Part shown: positions 27,540-34,898 of the stretch, one piece after another | How the letters are laid out: each line of letters starts with the position of its first letter | How positions within the stretch are numbered: position 1 is the stretch's first letter | Assembly: GCF_007556595.1 (NCBI RefSeq) | Contig: NZ_VJNB01000008.1 | Coordinates: 62,001-126,000, forward strand | Direction: 5' to 3' | Source: Tepidimonas alkaliphilus | GTDB lineage: Bacteria > Pseudomonadota > Gammaproteobacteria > Burkholderiales > Burkholderiaceae_C | DNA length: 64,000 nt | The notes under the pieces: model-generated | The model's input: the letters and a program-made list of their open reading frames with translations, nothing else | Database searches by the model: none | Told to the model about the DNA's origin: nothing | Position numbers and translations under genes: made by a program

Positions 27540-28148
27540 ATGGCAGTTCAAAACCGCTTCAGGCGCGCCGAGAACTTGCGCATGACCGGCAAACTCGTGG
27601 TGGTCGCGCTGGGGATGTTTGCGTTTGGCTACGCGCTGGTGCCAATCTACCGCGCGATTTGTGAAGCGACTGGGATCAACATTCTGGCGCTGGGCGAACG
27701 CAACCTGCCAGGCAAAACCCGCACCGACCCGGTCAACACCCAGGTGGATGCCTCTCGCACGATCACGGTCGAATTCGACACCAATGTGCGAGGCCCTTGG
27801 CACTTCAAGCCTGCCGTGCGCTCGATGGAAGTGCACCCAGGGCAGTTGGCCACGGTGATGTATGAGTTTCAAAACGTGCAAAACCGCACGATGGCCGCGC
27901 AAGCCATTCCTAGCTACGCGCCGCGCCAGGCGGCCAACTATTTCAACAAATTGGAGTGCTTTTGCTTCAACCAATACACGCTGGCACCGGGGGAAAAGCG
28001 CGAATGGCCCGTGGCTTTTGTGATCGATCCCAAGTTGCCGAAGGATGTGAAAACGATCACGCTGTCTTATACGTTCTTCGAGGTGGGTTCGCCGATGCCC
28101 CCACCGCCAACGGCAGCGGCACCCAGACCGCAAGCAGGAGCCTCATGA
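27540..28148 (+). CDS. ctaG: Cytochrome c oxidase assembly protein CtaG/Cox11 (CuB insertion)
   Basis: A 202-residue copper chaperone that delivers Cu to the CuB site of subunit I. One N-terminal membrane helix (about residues 18-37) precedes an immunoglobulin-like periplasmic domain. The Cu-binding CFCF motif is in YFNKLECFCFNQYTLAPGEKREWPVAFVIDP. The Cys of the YRAICEATG segment just after the helix is also conserved. The stop overlaps the DUF2970 start (ATGA). Confidence 0.96.
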   Translation: MAVQNRFRRAENLRMTGKLVVVALGMFAFGYALVPIYRAICEATGINILALGERNLPGKTRTDPVNTQVDASRTITVEFDTNVRGPWHFKPAVRSMEVHPGQLATVMYEFQNVQNRTMAAQAIPSYAPRQAANYFNKLECFCFNQYTLAPGEKREWPVAFVIDPKLPKDVKTITLSYTFFEVGSPMPPPPTAAAPRPQAGAS

Positions 28149-28363
28149 TGGCGCCGCCCTCAGTGCATCGACGCCCCGTTTCGTGGTCTGCCACCATCAA
28201 AGCGGTGTTGTGGAGTTTTTTGGGGCTGCGCCGTCGCGCAGATTTTGAGCAGGACGTGCAGCGCCTCAATCCCATCGCGGTGATGGCCACAGCCGTGGTG
28301 CTGACCGTGGCGTTTGTGGTGCTGTTGATGGTGATCGTGCATCGGATTGCAGCTGCAGCGTGA
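28145..28363 (+). CDS. DUF2970 small membrane protein
   Basis: A 72-residue protein: a basic N-terminus, then WSATIKAVLWSFLGLRRRADFEQD, the family signature, and one C-terminal membrane helix (VMATAVVLTVAFVVLLMVIVH). It is found in cox operons of betaproteobacteria; function unknown. The ATG at 28145 overlaps the ctaG stop. A second ATG immediately follows (28148). Confidence 0.78.
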   Translation: MMAPPSVHRRPVSWSATIKAVLWSFLGLRRRADFEQDVQRLNPIAVMATAVVLTVAFVVLLMVIVHRIAAAA

Positions 28364-28424
28364 CGGCCTGCGGTTCGGGAAAAAAGATTTCGTCAGACAA
28401 AGTCAAAGTTTGCAAGGAGTGAGC

Positions 28425-29306
28425 ATGGCTTCGACCACCCACGGCAGCGCGCCGTATTACTATGTGCCGGGCATGTCGCGCCATCCGGCGTTGGCCGCCT
28501 TTGGCTTGTTTTTCGTCATTTTGGGCGCCGGGCAATGGATCAACGGCGTGGAGTGGGGCAAGTGGTCGCTCGCGCTGGGCTTGGCCTGGTGGCTGGTGGT
28601 GCTCTACCAGTGGTTTCGTGATGCGGTGCGTGAGAGCGAAGCCGGGCTATACAGCCGCAAGATCGATGTGTCGTATCGCTGGAGCATGAGCTGGTTCATC
28701 TTCAGCGAAGTGATGTTCTTTGGCGCGTTTTTCACGGCGCTGTGGTGGGCGCGGGCGCATTCGGTGCCTACTTTGGGCAACCTCGAAAATGCGCTGATTT
28801 GGCCCGACTTTCAAGCCGTGTGGCCTTCGGTGCAGCCGGGCGCCACCGCTTCGCCGGCTGGCATCGTCGAGCCGTTCCAAACCGTGGGACCATTTTGGCT
28901 GCCGACGATCAACACGGCGCTGCTGTTGACGTCGGGCGTGACCTTGACGATCGCGCACCACGCGCTGCAAGAGGATCGACGCAGCAAAGCCGTGGCCTTC
29001 ATGTGGCTGACGGTGTTGTTGGGCGCGACGTTTCTGGTGGTGCAGGGCTACGAATACTTTCATGCTTACACCGAGCTCAACCTGAAGCTCAGCTCCGGCA
29101 TCTTTGGTTCGACGTTTTATATGTTGACTGGCTTCCACGGCCTGCACGTGTTCATCGGCATGCTGATGTTGATCGTGATCACGCTGCGGCTGCAAAAGGG
29201 ACATTTCACCAAAGACCGCCATTTTGGCTTTGAGGGGGCAGCCTGGTATTGGCACTTTGTTGATGTGGTCTGGTTGTTTCTCTACGTCCTGGTTTACTGG
29301 ATGTAA
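28425..29306 (+). CDS. coxC: Cytochrome c oxidase subunit III
   Basis: A 293-residue subunit with seven membrane helices that stabilises the catalytic core. It shows the family features SWFIFSEVMFFGAFFTALWWAR, PFQTVGPFWLPTINTALLLTSGVTLTIAHHAL, TFLVVQGYEYFHAY and GFHGLHVFIGMLMLIVI, ending AAWYWHFVDVVWLFLYVLVYW. The start MASTTHGSAPYYYVPG has AAGGAGTGAGC upstream. Two terminator-like hairpins follow, closing the coxBA-ctaG-coxC unit. Confidence 0.97.
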   Translation: MASTTHGSAPYYYVPGMSRHPALAAFGLFFVILGAGQWINGVEWGKWSLALGLAWWLVVLYQWFRDAVRESEAGLYSRKIDVSYRWSMSWFIFSEVMFFGAFFTALWWARAHSVPTLGNLENALIWPDFQAVWPSVQPGATASPAGIVEPFQTVGPFWLPTINTALLLTSGVTLTIAHHALQEDRRSKAVAFMWLTVLLGATFLVVQGYEYFHAYTELNLKLSSGIFGSTFYMLTGFHGLHVFIGMLMLIVITLRLQKGHFTKDRHFGFEGAAWYWHFVDVVWLFLYVLVYWM

Positions 29307-29310
29307 ACCC

Positions 29311-29338
29311 AAAAGGGGGCGTGCAGCTTCCCTTTTTT
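29311..29338 (+). terminator. Terminator after coxC
   Basis: AAAAGGG pairs with CCCTTTT around a 12-base loop and runs into six T residues, 5 bp after the coxC stop: a usual rho-independent layout. Confidence 0.72.
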
Positions 29339-29340
29339 GA

Positions 29341-29384
29341 CGGGCGGTGGTCACGTCGGGTGCGAACCGCCCGGTGTATTTTTT
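29341..29384 (+). terminator. Second terminator-like hairpin after coxC
   Basis: CGGGCGGT (29341-29348) pairs with ACCGCCCG (29366-29373). After GTGTA a run of six T residues follows. With the previous hairpin it forms a tandem stop for the cox transcript. It may also serve the convergent DUF2909 gene poorly, since the T run is only on the plus strand. Confidence 0.55.
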
Positions 29385-29448
29385 CGTTGTTTGGCAAGGT
29401 GTTGTGTGGCGCAGCCGGCGACGCCAAGTTGGATTTGCGGAGATTGCC

Positions 29449-29673
29449 CTAACGCAACGGCAAGCCGGTGGGTTGGATCCAGCCCATCCAATGACTGAGC
29501 AGCAGCGCCAAAAACAACAGCACGGAAAGCCCGATTCTCACCGTCAGCGCACGCGCCATGCGCTTGGAGCGTCGAGCGTCGCCGCTGGATGAATCTCCGC
29601 GCATCATCGCCACCAAGGCGCTGGCCAGGCTGGCCACAATACCCGCAAAAGCGATCCAAACAAGGGCTTTCAT
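29449..29673 (-). CDS. DUF2909 twin-transmembrane protein
   Basis: A 74-residue protein with two helices (ALVWIAFAGIVASLASALVAMM and IGLSVLLFLALLLSHWMGW) joined by a charged loop (RGDSSSGDARRSKRMARAL). This matches the DUF2909 family regularly placed opposite coxC and SURF1 in Burkholderiales. It is the only minus-strand gene inside the oxidase region. The ATG at 29671-29673 lies 21 bp from the divergent SURF1 start. Function unknown. Confidence 0.78.
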   Translation of the reverse strand: MKALVWIAFAGIVASLASALVAMMRGDSSSGDARRSKRMARALTVRIGLSVLLFLALLLSHWMGWIQPTGLPLR

Positions 29674-29694
29674 GATGTGTCATTATCTCGCTTG

Positions 29695-30450
29695 ATGCAT
29701 ATCCGAGCCTCCCGTTGGGTGATCACCGTGGCTGCGCTGGCGGCGGTGGCGCTGACCACATCACTGGGCGTCTGGCAATGGCGTCGGGCCGAATTCAAAC
29801 GAGCGCTGCTGGCACAGCAACAAGCGCAGCAATCAGCGCAGCCGCTGAACTGGCAATCCTTACGCGAAGCCGCGGCCGATGGCACCCTTGACACGTTTTA
29901 TGGGCGTATGGTGCGGCTTCGAGGGCGTTGGGTTCCTGGCACGTTGGTGTGGCTGGACAATCGCCCCCGCCATGGCCAAGCCGGCTGGATCGCGCTGACG
30001 GCGTTGCGCGCGCCCGAGGGGGAGACTGCAGTGGTTGTGCAGCGGGGCTGGCTGCCGCGGCCCACCGATCCGCGCCGTCCGGCGCCATCGCTGGCCACCC
30101 CGGAGGGCGAAGACGTGGAGGTGTTGGGGCGGCTGGCGCCTCCGCCCTCGAAGCTATGGCAACTTGGGTCTGAGGCGCCGGGGCCGATTCGGCAGAATAT
30201 CGACCTTGGGGCTGCGGCGGTCGAATGGAATCTGCCGTTGATGCCGGTTTCGGTGCAGCAGACCGAACCGGTGGAAAGCACGCTGGATGGCGTGCCGCTG
30301 CAGCGGGATTGGCCCGTCGTGGCGGTTCCTCCCGAAAAACATGTGGGCTACGCGGTGCAGTGGTTTGCGCTGGCGGGCCTGATCGTGGCGCTGTATGTCT
30401 GGTTCCAAATCCTCCTCCCCCGCCGGCGGCGCATCCCCTTGGCCCGATGA
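29695..30450 (+). CDS. SURF1 family oxidase assembly protein
   Basis: A 251-residue inner-membrane factor (Shy1/SURF1 family) helping heme a insertion into subunit I. An N-terminal helix (WVITVAALAAVALTTSLGVWQWRR) precedes a periplasmic domain with LRGRWVPGTLVWLDNRPRHGQAGWIALTAL and VVVQRGWLPR. A second helix is at the C-terminus (VGYAVQWFALAGLIVALYVWF). The start is uncertain: ATG 29695 is used, but GTG 29677 in the same frame would overlap the divergent DUF2909 start. No clear Shine-Dalgarno. First gene of the second assembly unit. Confidence 0.88.
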   Translation: MHIRASRWVITVAALAAVALTTSLGVWQWRRAEFKRALLAQQQAQQSAQPLNWQSLREAAADGTLDTFYGRMVRLRGRWVPGTLVWLDNRPRHGQAGWIALTALRAPEGETAVVVQRGWLPRPTDPRRPAPSLATPEGEDVEVLGRLAPPPSKLWQLGSEAPGPIRQNIDLGAAAVEWNLPLMPVSVQQTEPVESTLDGVPLQRDWPVVAVPPEKHVGYAVQWFALAGLIVALYVWFQILLPRRRRIPLAR

Positions 30451-31105
30451 GCCGCTGACCTTGACGGTGCACACGCTGCCGCAGCCCAGTGCGGCCTTGG
30501 TGCGCGATCCTGCGGCCACCCGCGCGGGGCGGCTGAAGATGCTGCTGCTGTTGCTGGTGGCCGCCTCGCCGGTGATCGCATCGTATGTCACTTATTACGT
30601 GATCCGGCCGGAAGGTCGGCGCAACTACGGCGAGCTGATCGAGCCGCAGCGCCCGCTGCCGGCCATCGTCGGTTTGGATCCGCAAGGCAAGCCAGTGCCG
30701 CTGACGGCTCTGCGGGATCAATGGCTGTTTATCAGCGTGGCCGACAGCGCCTGCGACGCGCAGTGCGAGCGACATCTTTATCTGCAACGCCAGCTGCGTG
30801 AAAGCCTGGGCAAAGACAAAGACCGCATGGATTGGGTCTGGCTGCGCACCGGCAGCCGTGAATTTCCGCAGCGGTTGGCGGCAGCGCTGGCGCCAGCCGT
30901 GGTGTTGTGGGTGGACGAGCGCGAGCTGGCACAGTGGCTGCAACCAGCTGAGGGCCATCGCCTCAGCGACCACCTGTATGTGGTCGATCCCCTGGGGCAC
31001 TGGATGATGCGTTTTCCCGCCGAGGCGGACCCGAGCCGCATGCGGCGGGATCTGGAACGCCTGATGCGTGCGTCCAGCTCCTGGGATCGTCCGGGTCGGC
31101 CTTAA
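30395..31105 (+). CDS. Sco-like thioredoxin-fold membrane-anchored protein
   Basis: A 236-residue protein with a short cytoplasmic head, one membrane helix (about residues 48-68, KMLLLLLVAASPVIASYVTYYVI), and a periplasmic domain. The domain resembles a diverged Sco/thioredoxin fold: LPAIVGLDPQGKPVPLTALRDQWLFISV, then CDAQC (a CxxxC as in Sco) and later SDHLYVVDPLGHWMMRF with a His near the Sco ligand position. Its place among oxidase-assembly genes suggests copper delivery or redox work on CuA, but this is inference. The ATG start overlaps the SURF1 end by 56 bp; a later start is possible. Confidence 0.7.
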   Translation: MSGSKSSSPAGGASPWPDEPLTLTVHTLPQPSAALVRDPAATRAGRLKMLLLLLVAASPVIASYVTYYVIRPEGRRNYGELIEPQRPLPAIVGLDPQGKPVPLTALRDQWLFISVADSACDAQCERHLYLQRQLRESLGKDKDRMDWVWLRTGSREFPQRLAAALAPAVVLWVDERELAQWLQPAEGHRLSDHLYVVDPLGHWMMRFPAEADPSRMRRDLERLMRASSSWDRPGRP

Positions 31106-31126
31106 AAGGGCAGGAGCCTGCGAAGC

Positions 31127-32278
31127 GTGGACGCGGTGGAAACGTGGGTCGATTGGACGCCGGTTTTTCGGCTGTTGTTGGTAGGCACGCTGTTGGCGGC
31201 GGGGCCGCTGTTGTGGGTGTGGTTGCGTCACCGGGGGGCCACGCCGATGCAAAGGCTGCGCGCGCTGACGGCGCTGACGTTGTTTCTGACTTTCGACTTG
31301 GTCTTGTTTGGCGCCTTTACCCGTTTGACCGATTCCGGCCTTGGCTGCCCAGATTGGCCGGGCTGCTACGGCGCGGCCAGCCCGATCGGGGCGCGGGCCG
31401 ACATCGCGGCGGCGCAGGCGGCCATGCCCACCGGCCCGGTGACGTGGTCCAAAGCGTGGATCGAAATGATCCATCGCTATTTGGCCACAGCGGTGGGGGG
31501 GTTGATCTTGGTGATGGCCGTGGTCAGCACCCTCGAGCGTCGCCGCGGTCCCACGCCGGTGGTCTGGGCGTGGCTGACGCTGGCCTGGGTGTGCCTGCAA
31601 GGGGCGTTTGGCGCCTGGACGGTGACCATGAAGTTGTTTCCCGCTATCGTGACGCTGCACTTGCTGGGCGGCATGGTGTTGCTGGCGCTGCTGCGCTGGC
31701 AAAACGTGCGTTGGGCTGACCCTGCGTTGCGGGATGACTCGCCGCCCGCCTTGCGCGCGGCGCTGGTGGGCTTGTTGGCGTTGGTGGCGTTGCAGATCGC
31801 GCTGGGAGGCTGGGTGAGCACCAATTACGCCGTGCTGGCGTGCCGCGACTTTCCGACCTGCCAGGGGCAGTGGTGGCCGCAGATGGATTTTGCGCGCGGC
31901 TTTGAGCTGTGGCGCGAGCTGGGACAGCAAGGCAGCGGCGACGCCTTGCCCTTTGCCGCGTTGACGGCCATCCACTACACGCATCGGCTGGCGGCTTACG
32001 TGGTGTTGCTGGCGCTGGCCGCCGTAGGGCTTTGGCAGTGGCGCTGCGGGCAGCGGGAGCGGGCCTGGTGGCTGTGGGGGCTTGGCGCTTGGCAGTTGGT
32101 CACCGGGCTGTCCAACGTGGTGTTGGAGTGGCCGCTGATCGCCGCGGTGGCGCACACCGGCGGCGCGGCGGCGCTGGTGGTGGTGCTCAGCGGCTGGCTG
32201 GCGCAGCCAACCCGCCGCCGCCCGGGGTTGGAGGGGTCCCCCACGGTTGCTCGGTTGGCTGCGGAGGGCCAAGCGTGA
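31127..32278 (+). CDS. ctaA: Heme A synthase (COX15/CtaA)
   Basis: A 383-residue membrane enzyme that oxidises the C8 methyl of heme O to give heme A. Eight helices. Conserved features are [22 protein letters not shown] with a Cys pair, the heme His in [10 protein letters not shown], the His in [12 protein letters not shown], the second-half [14 protein letters not shown] and [12 protein letters not shown]. It uses a GTG start at 31127 behind AGGAGCCTGCGAAGC. The stop overlaps the GTG of ctaB. Confidence 0.95.
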   Translation: MDAVETWVDWTPVFRLLLVGTLLAAGPLLWVWLRHRGATPMQRLRALTALTLFLTFDLVLFGAFTRLTDSGLGCPDWPGCYGAASPIGARADIAAAQAAMPTGPVTWSKAWIEMIHRYLATAVGGLILVMAVVSTLERRRGPTPVVWAWLTLAWVCLQGAFGAWTVTMKLFPAIVTLHLLGGMVLLALLRWQNVRWADPALRDDSPPALRAALVGLLALVALQIALGGWVSTNYAVLACRDFPTCQGQWWPQMDFARGFELWRELGQQGSGDALPFAALTAIHYTHRLAAYVVLLALAAVGLWQWRCGQRERAWWLWGLGAWQLVTGLSNVVLEWPLIAAVAHTGGAAALVVVLSGWLAQPTRRRPGLEGSPTVARLAAEGQA

Positions 32279-33198
32279 GCGGGGTGGACAGCCTGCCCGC
32301 GCCCAAGCCGCTGCCGGCGGTGTGGCGGCAGTATTACGCGCTGATGAAGCCGCGCGTGATTCAGTTGATCGTTTTCTGCGCTTGGATCGGCATGGTCCTG
32401 GCGGTGCCCGGCTGGCCCAGCGCCGCGCAATGGCGCACGATGGCGCTGGCGTGCCTGGGCATCTGGCTGGTGGCCGGGGCGGCGGCGGCGTTCAACTGCC
32501 TCATTGAGCAGCACATCGATGCCCGCATGCGGCGCACCGCGTGGCGTCCAACCGCGCGCGGAGAACTTTCGCGCACGCAGGCGCTGGCGTTTTCGGCGGT
32601 GTTGGCCACCGCGGGCTCGGCGCTGCTGTATGTGGCCGTCAACCCGCTCACAATGGGGCTGACGCTGGCCACTTTTGTGGGCTATGCGGTGATTTACACG
32701 GTCATTCTCAAACCCCTGACGCCGCAAAACATCGTGATCGGCGGCGCCTCCGGCGCGATGCCGCCGGTGCTCGGCTGGGCGGCGATGACCAACGCCGTCA
32801 CCGCCGAGGCTTTGGTGCTGTTTTTGATCATCTTTCTGTGGACCCCGCCGCATTTTTGGGCTTTGGCGCTGTATCGCATGGATGACTATCGTAAGTCGGG
32901 CCTACCGATGCTGCCGGTAACGCACGGCTCGGCGTTTACGCGCCTGCACATCTTGCTCTACACCTTGATCCTGTTCGCAGCATGCCTGCTGCCGTATCTG
33001 CTGCGCATGAGCGGCGAAGTCTATTTGGCGGCCGCGCTGGCGCTCAACGCCGGATTCATCCTCCATGCTTGGCGACTGTGGCGTCAGTATTCCGACGCGC
33101 AAGCCCGGCGCACGTTTCGTTTTTCGTTGATTCACCTCTCCCTGCTTTTTGCGGCCATGCTGGTGGATCATTACCTGTTGGTGGGAGGTCTGTTGTGA
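32275..33198 (+). CDS. ctaB: Heme O synthase (protoheme IX farnesyltransferase)
   Basis: A 307-residue UbiA-family prenyltransferase that adds farnesyl to heme B. The first Asp-rich region is modified to [19 protein letters not shown], matching the N-x3-x-D-x2-D type of CtaB/CyoE. The second loop is [32 protein letters not shown], followed by [32 protein letters not shown], the strongest signature. Translated from GTG 32275 within GTGA. Nine helices expected. Confidence 0.95.
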   Translation: MSGVDSLPAPKPLPAVWRQYYALMKPRVIQLIVFCAWIGMVLAVPGWPSAAQWRTMALACLGIWLVAGAAAAFNCLIEQHIDARMRRTAWRPTARGELSRTQALAFSAVLATAGSALLYVAVNPLTMGLTLATFVGYAVIYTVILKPLTPQNIVIGGASGAMPPVLGWAAMTNAVTAEALVLFLIIFLWTPPHFWALALYRMDDYRKSGLPMLPVTHGSAFTRLHILLYTLILFAACLLPYLLRMSGEVYLAAALALNAGFILHAWRLWRQYSDAQARRTFRFSLIHLSLLFAAMLVDHYLLVGGLL

Positions 33199-33851
33199 GC
33201 CAACAGCCGGCTGAGGAGGGGCCGCTTGGCGCCGCCCGCGCCTGGCTGCGCACGCGTCGCCGTCTGTTGGCGGGCCTGTCGGCCTGGGCCGCGGTGCCGT
33301 GGCTGGCGGCGTGTCGCGATCAGCCCGCGTTCCACGGCATCGATTTAACCGGGGCCGATTACGCCCAGGATTTCAATTTGCCCGACGCCGAGGGACAACG
33401 CCGCACCTTGGCCGATTTTCGCGGCAAGGTCGTGGTGGTGTTTTTCGGCTACACCCAGTGTCCCGACGTGTGTCCGACGTCGCTGGGCGAGCTGGCCGAA
33501 GCGAAGCGTTTGCTGGGAGCGGATGGCCAGCGTATGCAGGGGGTGTTCATCACCGTCGATCCCGAGCGAGATACGCCTGCGGTGATGCGCGCCTACGTGG
33601 CCAGCTTCGATCCGAGCTTTGTGGCGTTGCGCCCCGACCCCTCGGTCTTACCGGAGCTGGCCAAGGCGTTCAAGGTGTATTACAAAAAAGTGGATGGCCC
33701 CACGCCGACCAGCTACACCATGGATCACTCGGCTGGCAGCTACGTCTATGACACGCAAGGCCGTCTGCGACTCTACCACCGCTACGGCAGCGGGGCGCAG
33801 GGTTTGGCCAGCGATGTGCGTCGCTTGCTGGCGGAGGCTTCCGCTGGCTAA
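33195..33851 (+). CDS. SCO1/SenC copper chaperone
   Basis: A 218-residue lipoprotein-like Cu chaperone for the CuA site of subunit II. It has an N-terminal twin-arginine-like stretch (RTRRRLLAG) and lipobox LAAC, then a thioredoxin fold with the Cu ligands CPDVCP in [17 protein letters not shown] and the His of [25 protein letters not shown] is the usual central motif. The GTG start overlaps the ctaB stop (GTGA), so ctaA, ctaB and sco are coupled in series. A GC hairpin (33851-33867) without a T run follows the stop. Confidence 0.94.
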   Translation: MSQQPAEEGPLGAARAWLRTRRRLLAGLSAWAAVPWLAACRDQPAFHGIDLTGADYAQDFNLPDAEGQRRTLADFRGKVVVVFFGYTQCPDVCPTSLGELAEAKRLLGADGQRMQGVFITVDPERDTPAVMRAYVASFDPSFVALRPDPSVLPELAKAFKVYYKKVDGPTPTSYTMDHSAGSYVYDTQGRLRLYHRYGSGAQGLASDVRRLLAEASAG

Positions 33852-33977
33852 GCCCGCCCTCCGGGCTGGCTCGCACTGTGACCTGCACGCAACAGCTTGA
33901 CGCGGTCGGGCAAGGATGCCGCCGACGTCCGCTAAGATGCAGCGCGCACTTGGCCGCGACGTTTCACGGTTGTTGTC

Positions 33978-34898
33978 ATGCGAGCTGTCCCCGCGCCTCC
34001 AGCTGCCCGGATCGAGGAATTCGGGTTGCTTTGCGACCCCGCGCCAGGGTGGCGGCGACGGCGGTGGTTGACGGTGGCAGCCTTGGGGGGACTGGGCTTC
34101 GCGCTGCAGGGGCGGGCCGCGTCGCGCCCGTGGACGCTGGGCGTGGTGCCCTACTTAAGCGCGCGACGCTTGGTGGAGCTCTACGAGCCGTTGCGCGCGT
34201 GGCTGGAGCGCGAGGCGGCGCGCCCGGTGCGGCTGGAGACGGCGCCGTCGTATCACGCCTACCACGAACGTTGCGCCGGCGCGGCCTACGACTGGATCGC
34301 CACCAGCCCAGGGCTGGGGCGGCTGGCCGAACAAGAGCAAGGCTACGTGCCGTTGGCGCGGCCTTTAACCGACCTGGAGCCGCTGTTGGTGGTGCCGCGC
34401 GGTTCGCCGCTGCGCGAGGTGGCCGAGCTGCGCGGGCAAGTCGTCACGACCTCGGATCCGTTGGCCACGCTGACGCTGGTGGCACGGCGGTTTTTCTCCG
34501 AAGCGGGGTTGCCGCCCGGGGCGGCGCTGGATTTGCGGCCGATGGGCACGCACGCCAACGCGCTGGCCGTCCTGTTGCGGGGGGAGGCCGCGGCGGCGGT
34601 GATTTCGGTGACGGCGCTCAAGCAAATTGGCGGCGAGCAGGCCGAACGGATTCGGGTGCTGGTGCGCCTGCCGCCGACGCCGCCGTTGCTTTACATGGCG
34701 CATCGTCGCCTGGGGCAGGCCGAGTTGGAGCGTTGGCAACGCGCGCTGCTGCGGTTTGGCAACGAAACCGTGGAGGGGCTGGAGGCGATGCGCCGGCTGG
34801 GTCACGATGGGCTGCGAGCGGTGACGCGCACCGACTTGGCGGCGCTGGATCCCATTGCCGCCGATTTGAAGCGTTTGTTGGCGGTGTCGGCATCATGA
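33978..34898 (+). CDS. PhnD-like phosphate/phosphonate-type periplasmic binding protein
   Basis: A 306-residue periplasmic solute-binding protein (PF12974 group). An arginine-rich twin-arginine-like head (GWRRRRWLTVAALGGLGFAL) precedes the mature domain: TLGVVPYLSARRLVELYEPLRAWLE, YDWIATSPGLGRLAEQE, LEPLLVVPRGSPL, ELRGQVVTTSDPLATLTLVARRFF, and LLRGEAAAAVISVTALKQI. No ABC permease or ATPase is adjacent. Instead its stop overlaps the start of a GGDEF/EAL membrane protein, so it probably acts as that protein's ligand sensor rather than in uptake. Ligand unknown. Confidence 0.82.
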   Translation: MRAVPAPPAARIEEFGLLCDPAPGWRRRRWLTVAALGGLGFALQGRAASRPWTLGVVPYLSARRLVELYEPLRAWLEREAARPVRLETAPSYHAYHERCAGAAYDWIATSPGLGRLAEQEQGYVPLARPLTDLEPLLVVPRGSPLREVAELRGQVVTTSDPLATLTLVARRFFSEAGLPPGAALDLRPMGTHANALAVLLRGEAAAAVISVTALKQIGGEQAERIRVLVRLPPTPPLLYMAHRRLGQAELERWQRALLRFGNETVEGLEAMRRLGHDGLRAVTRTDLAALDPIAADLKRLLAVSAS

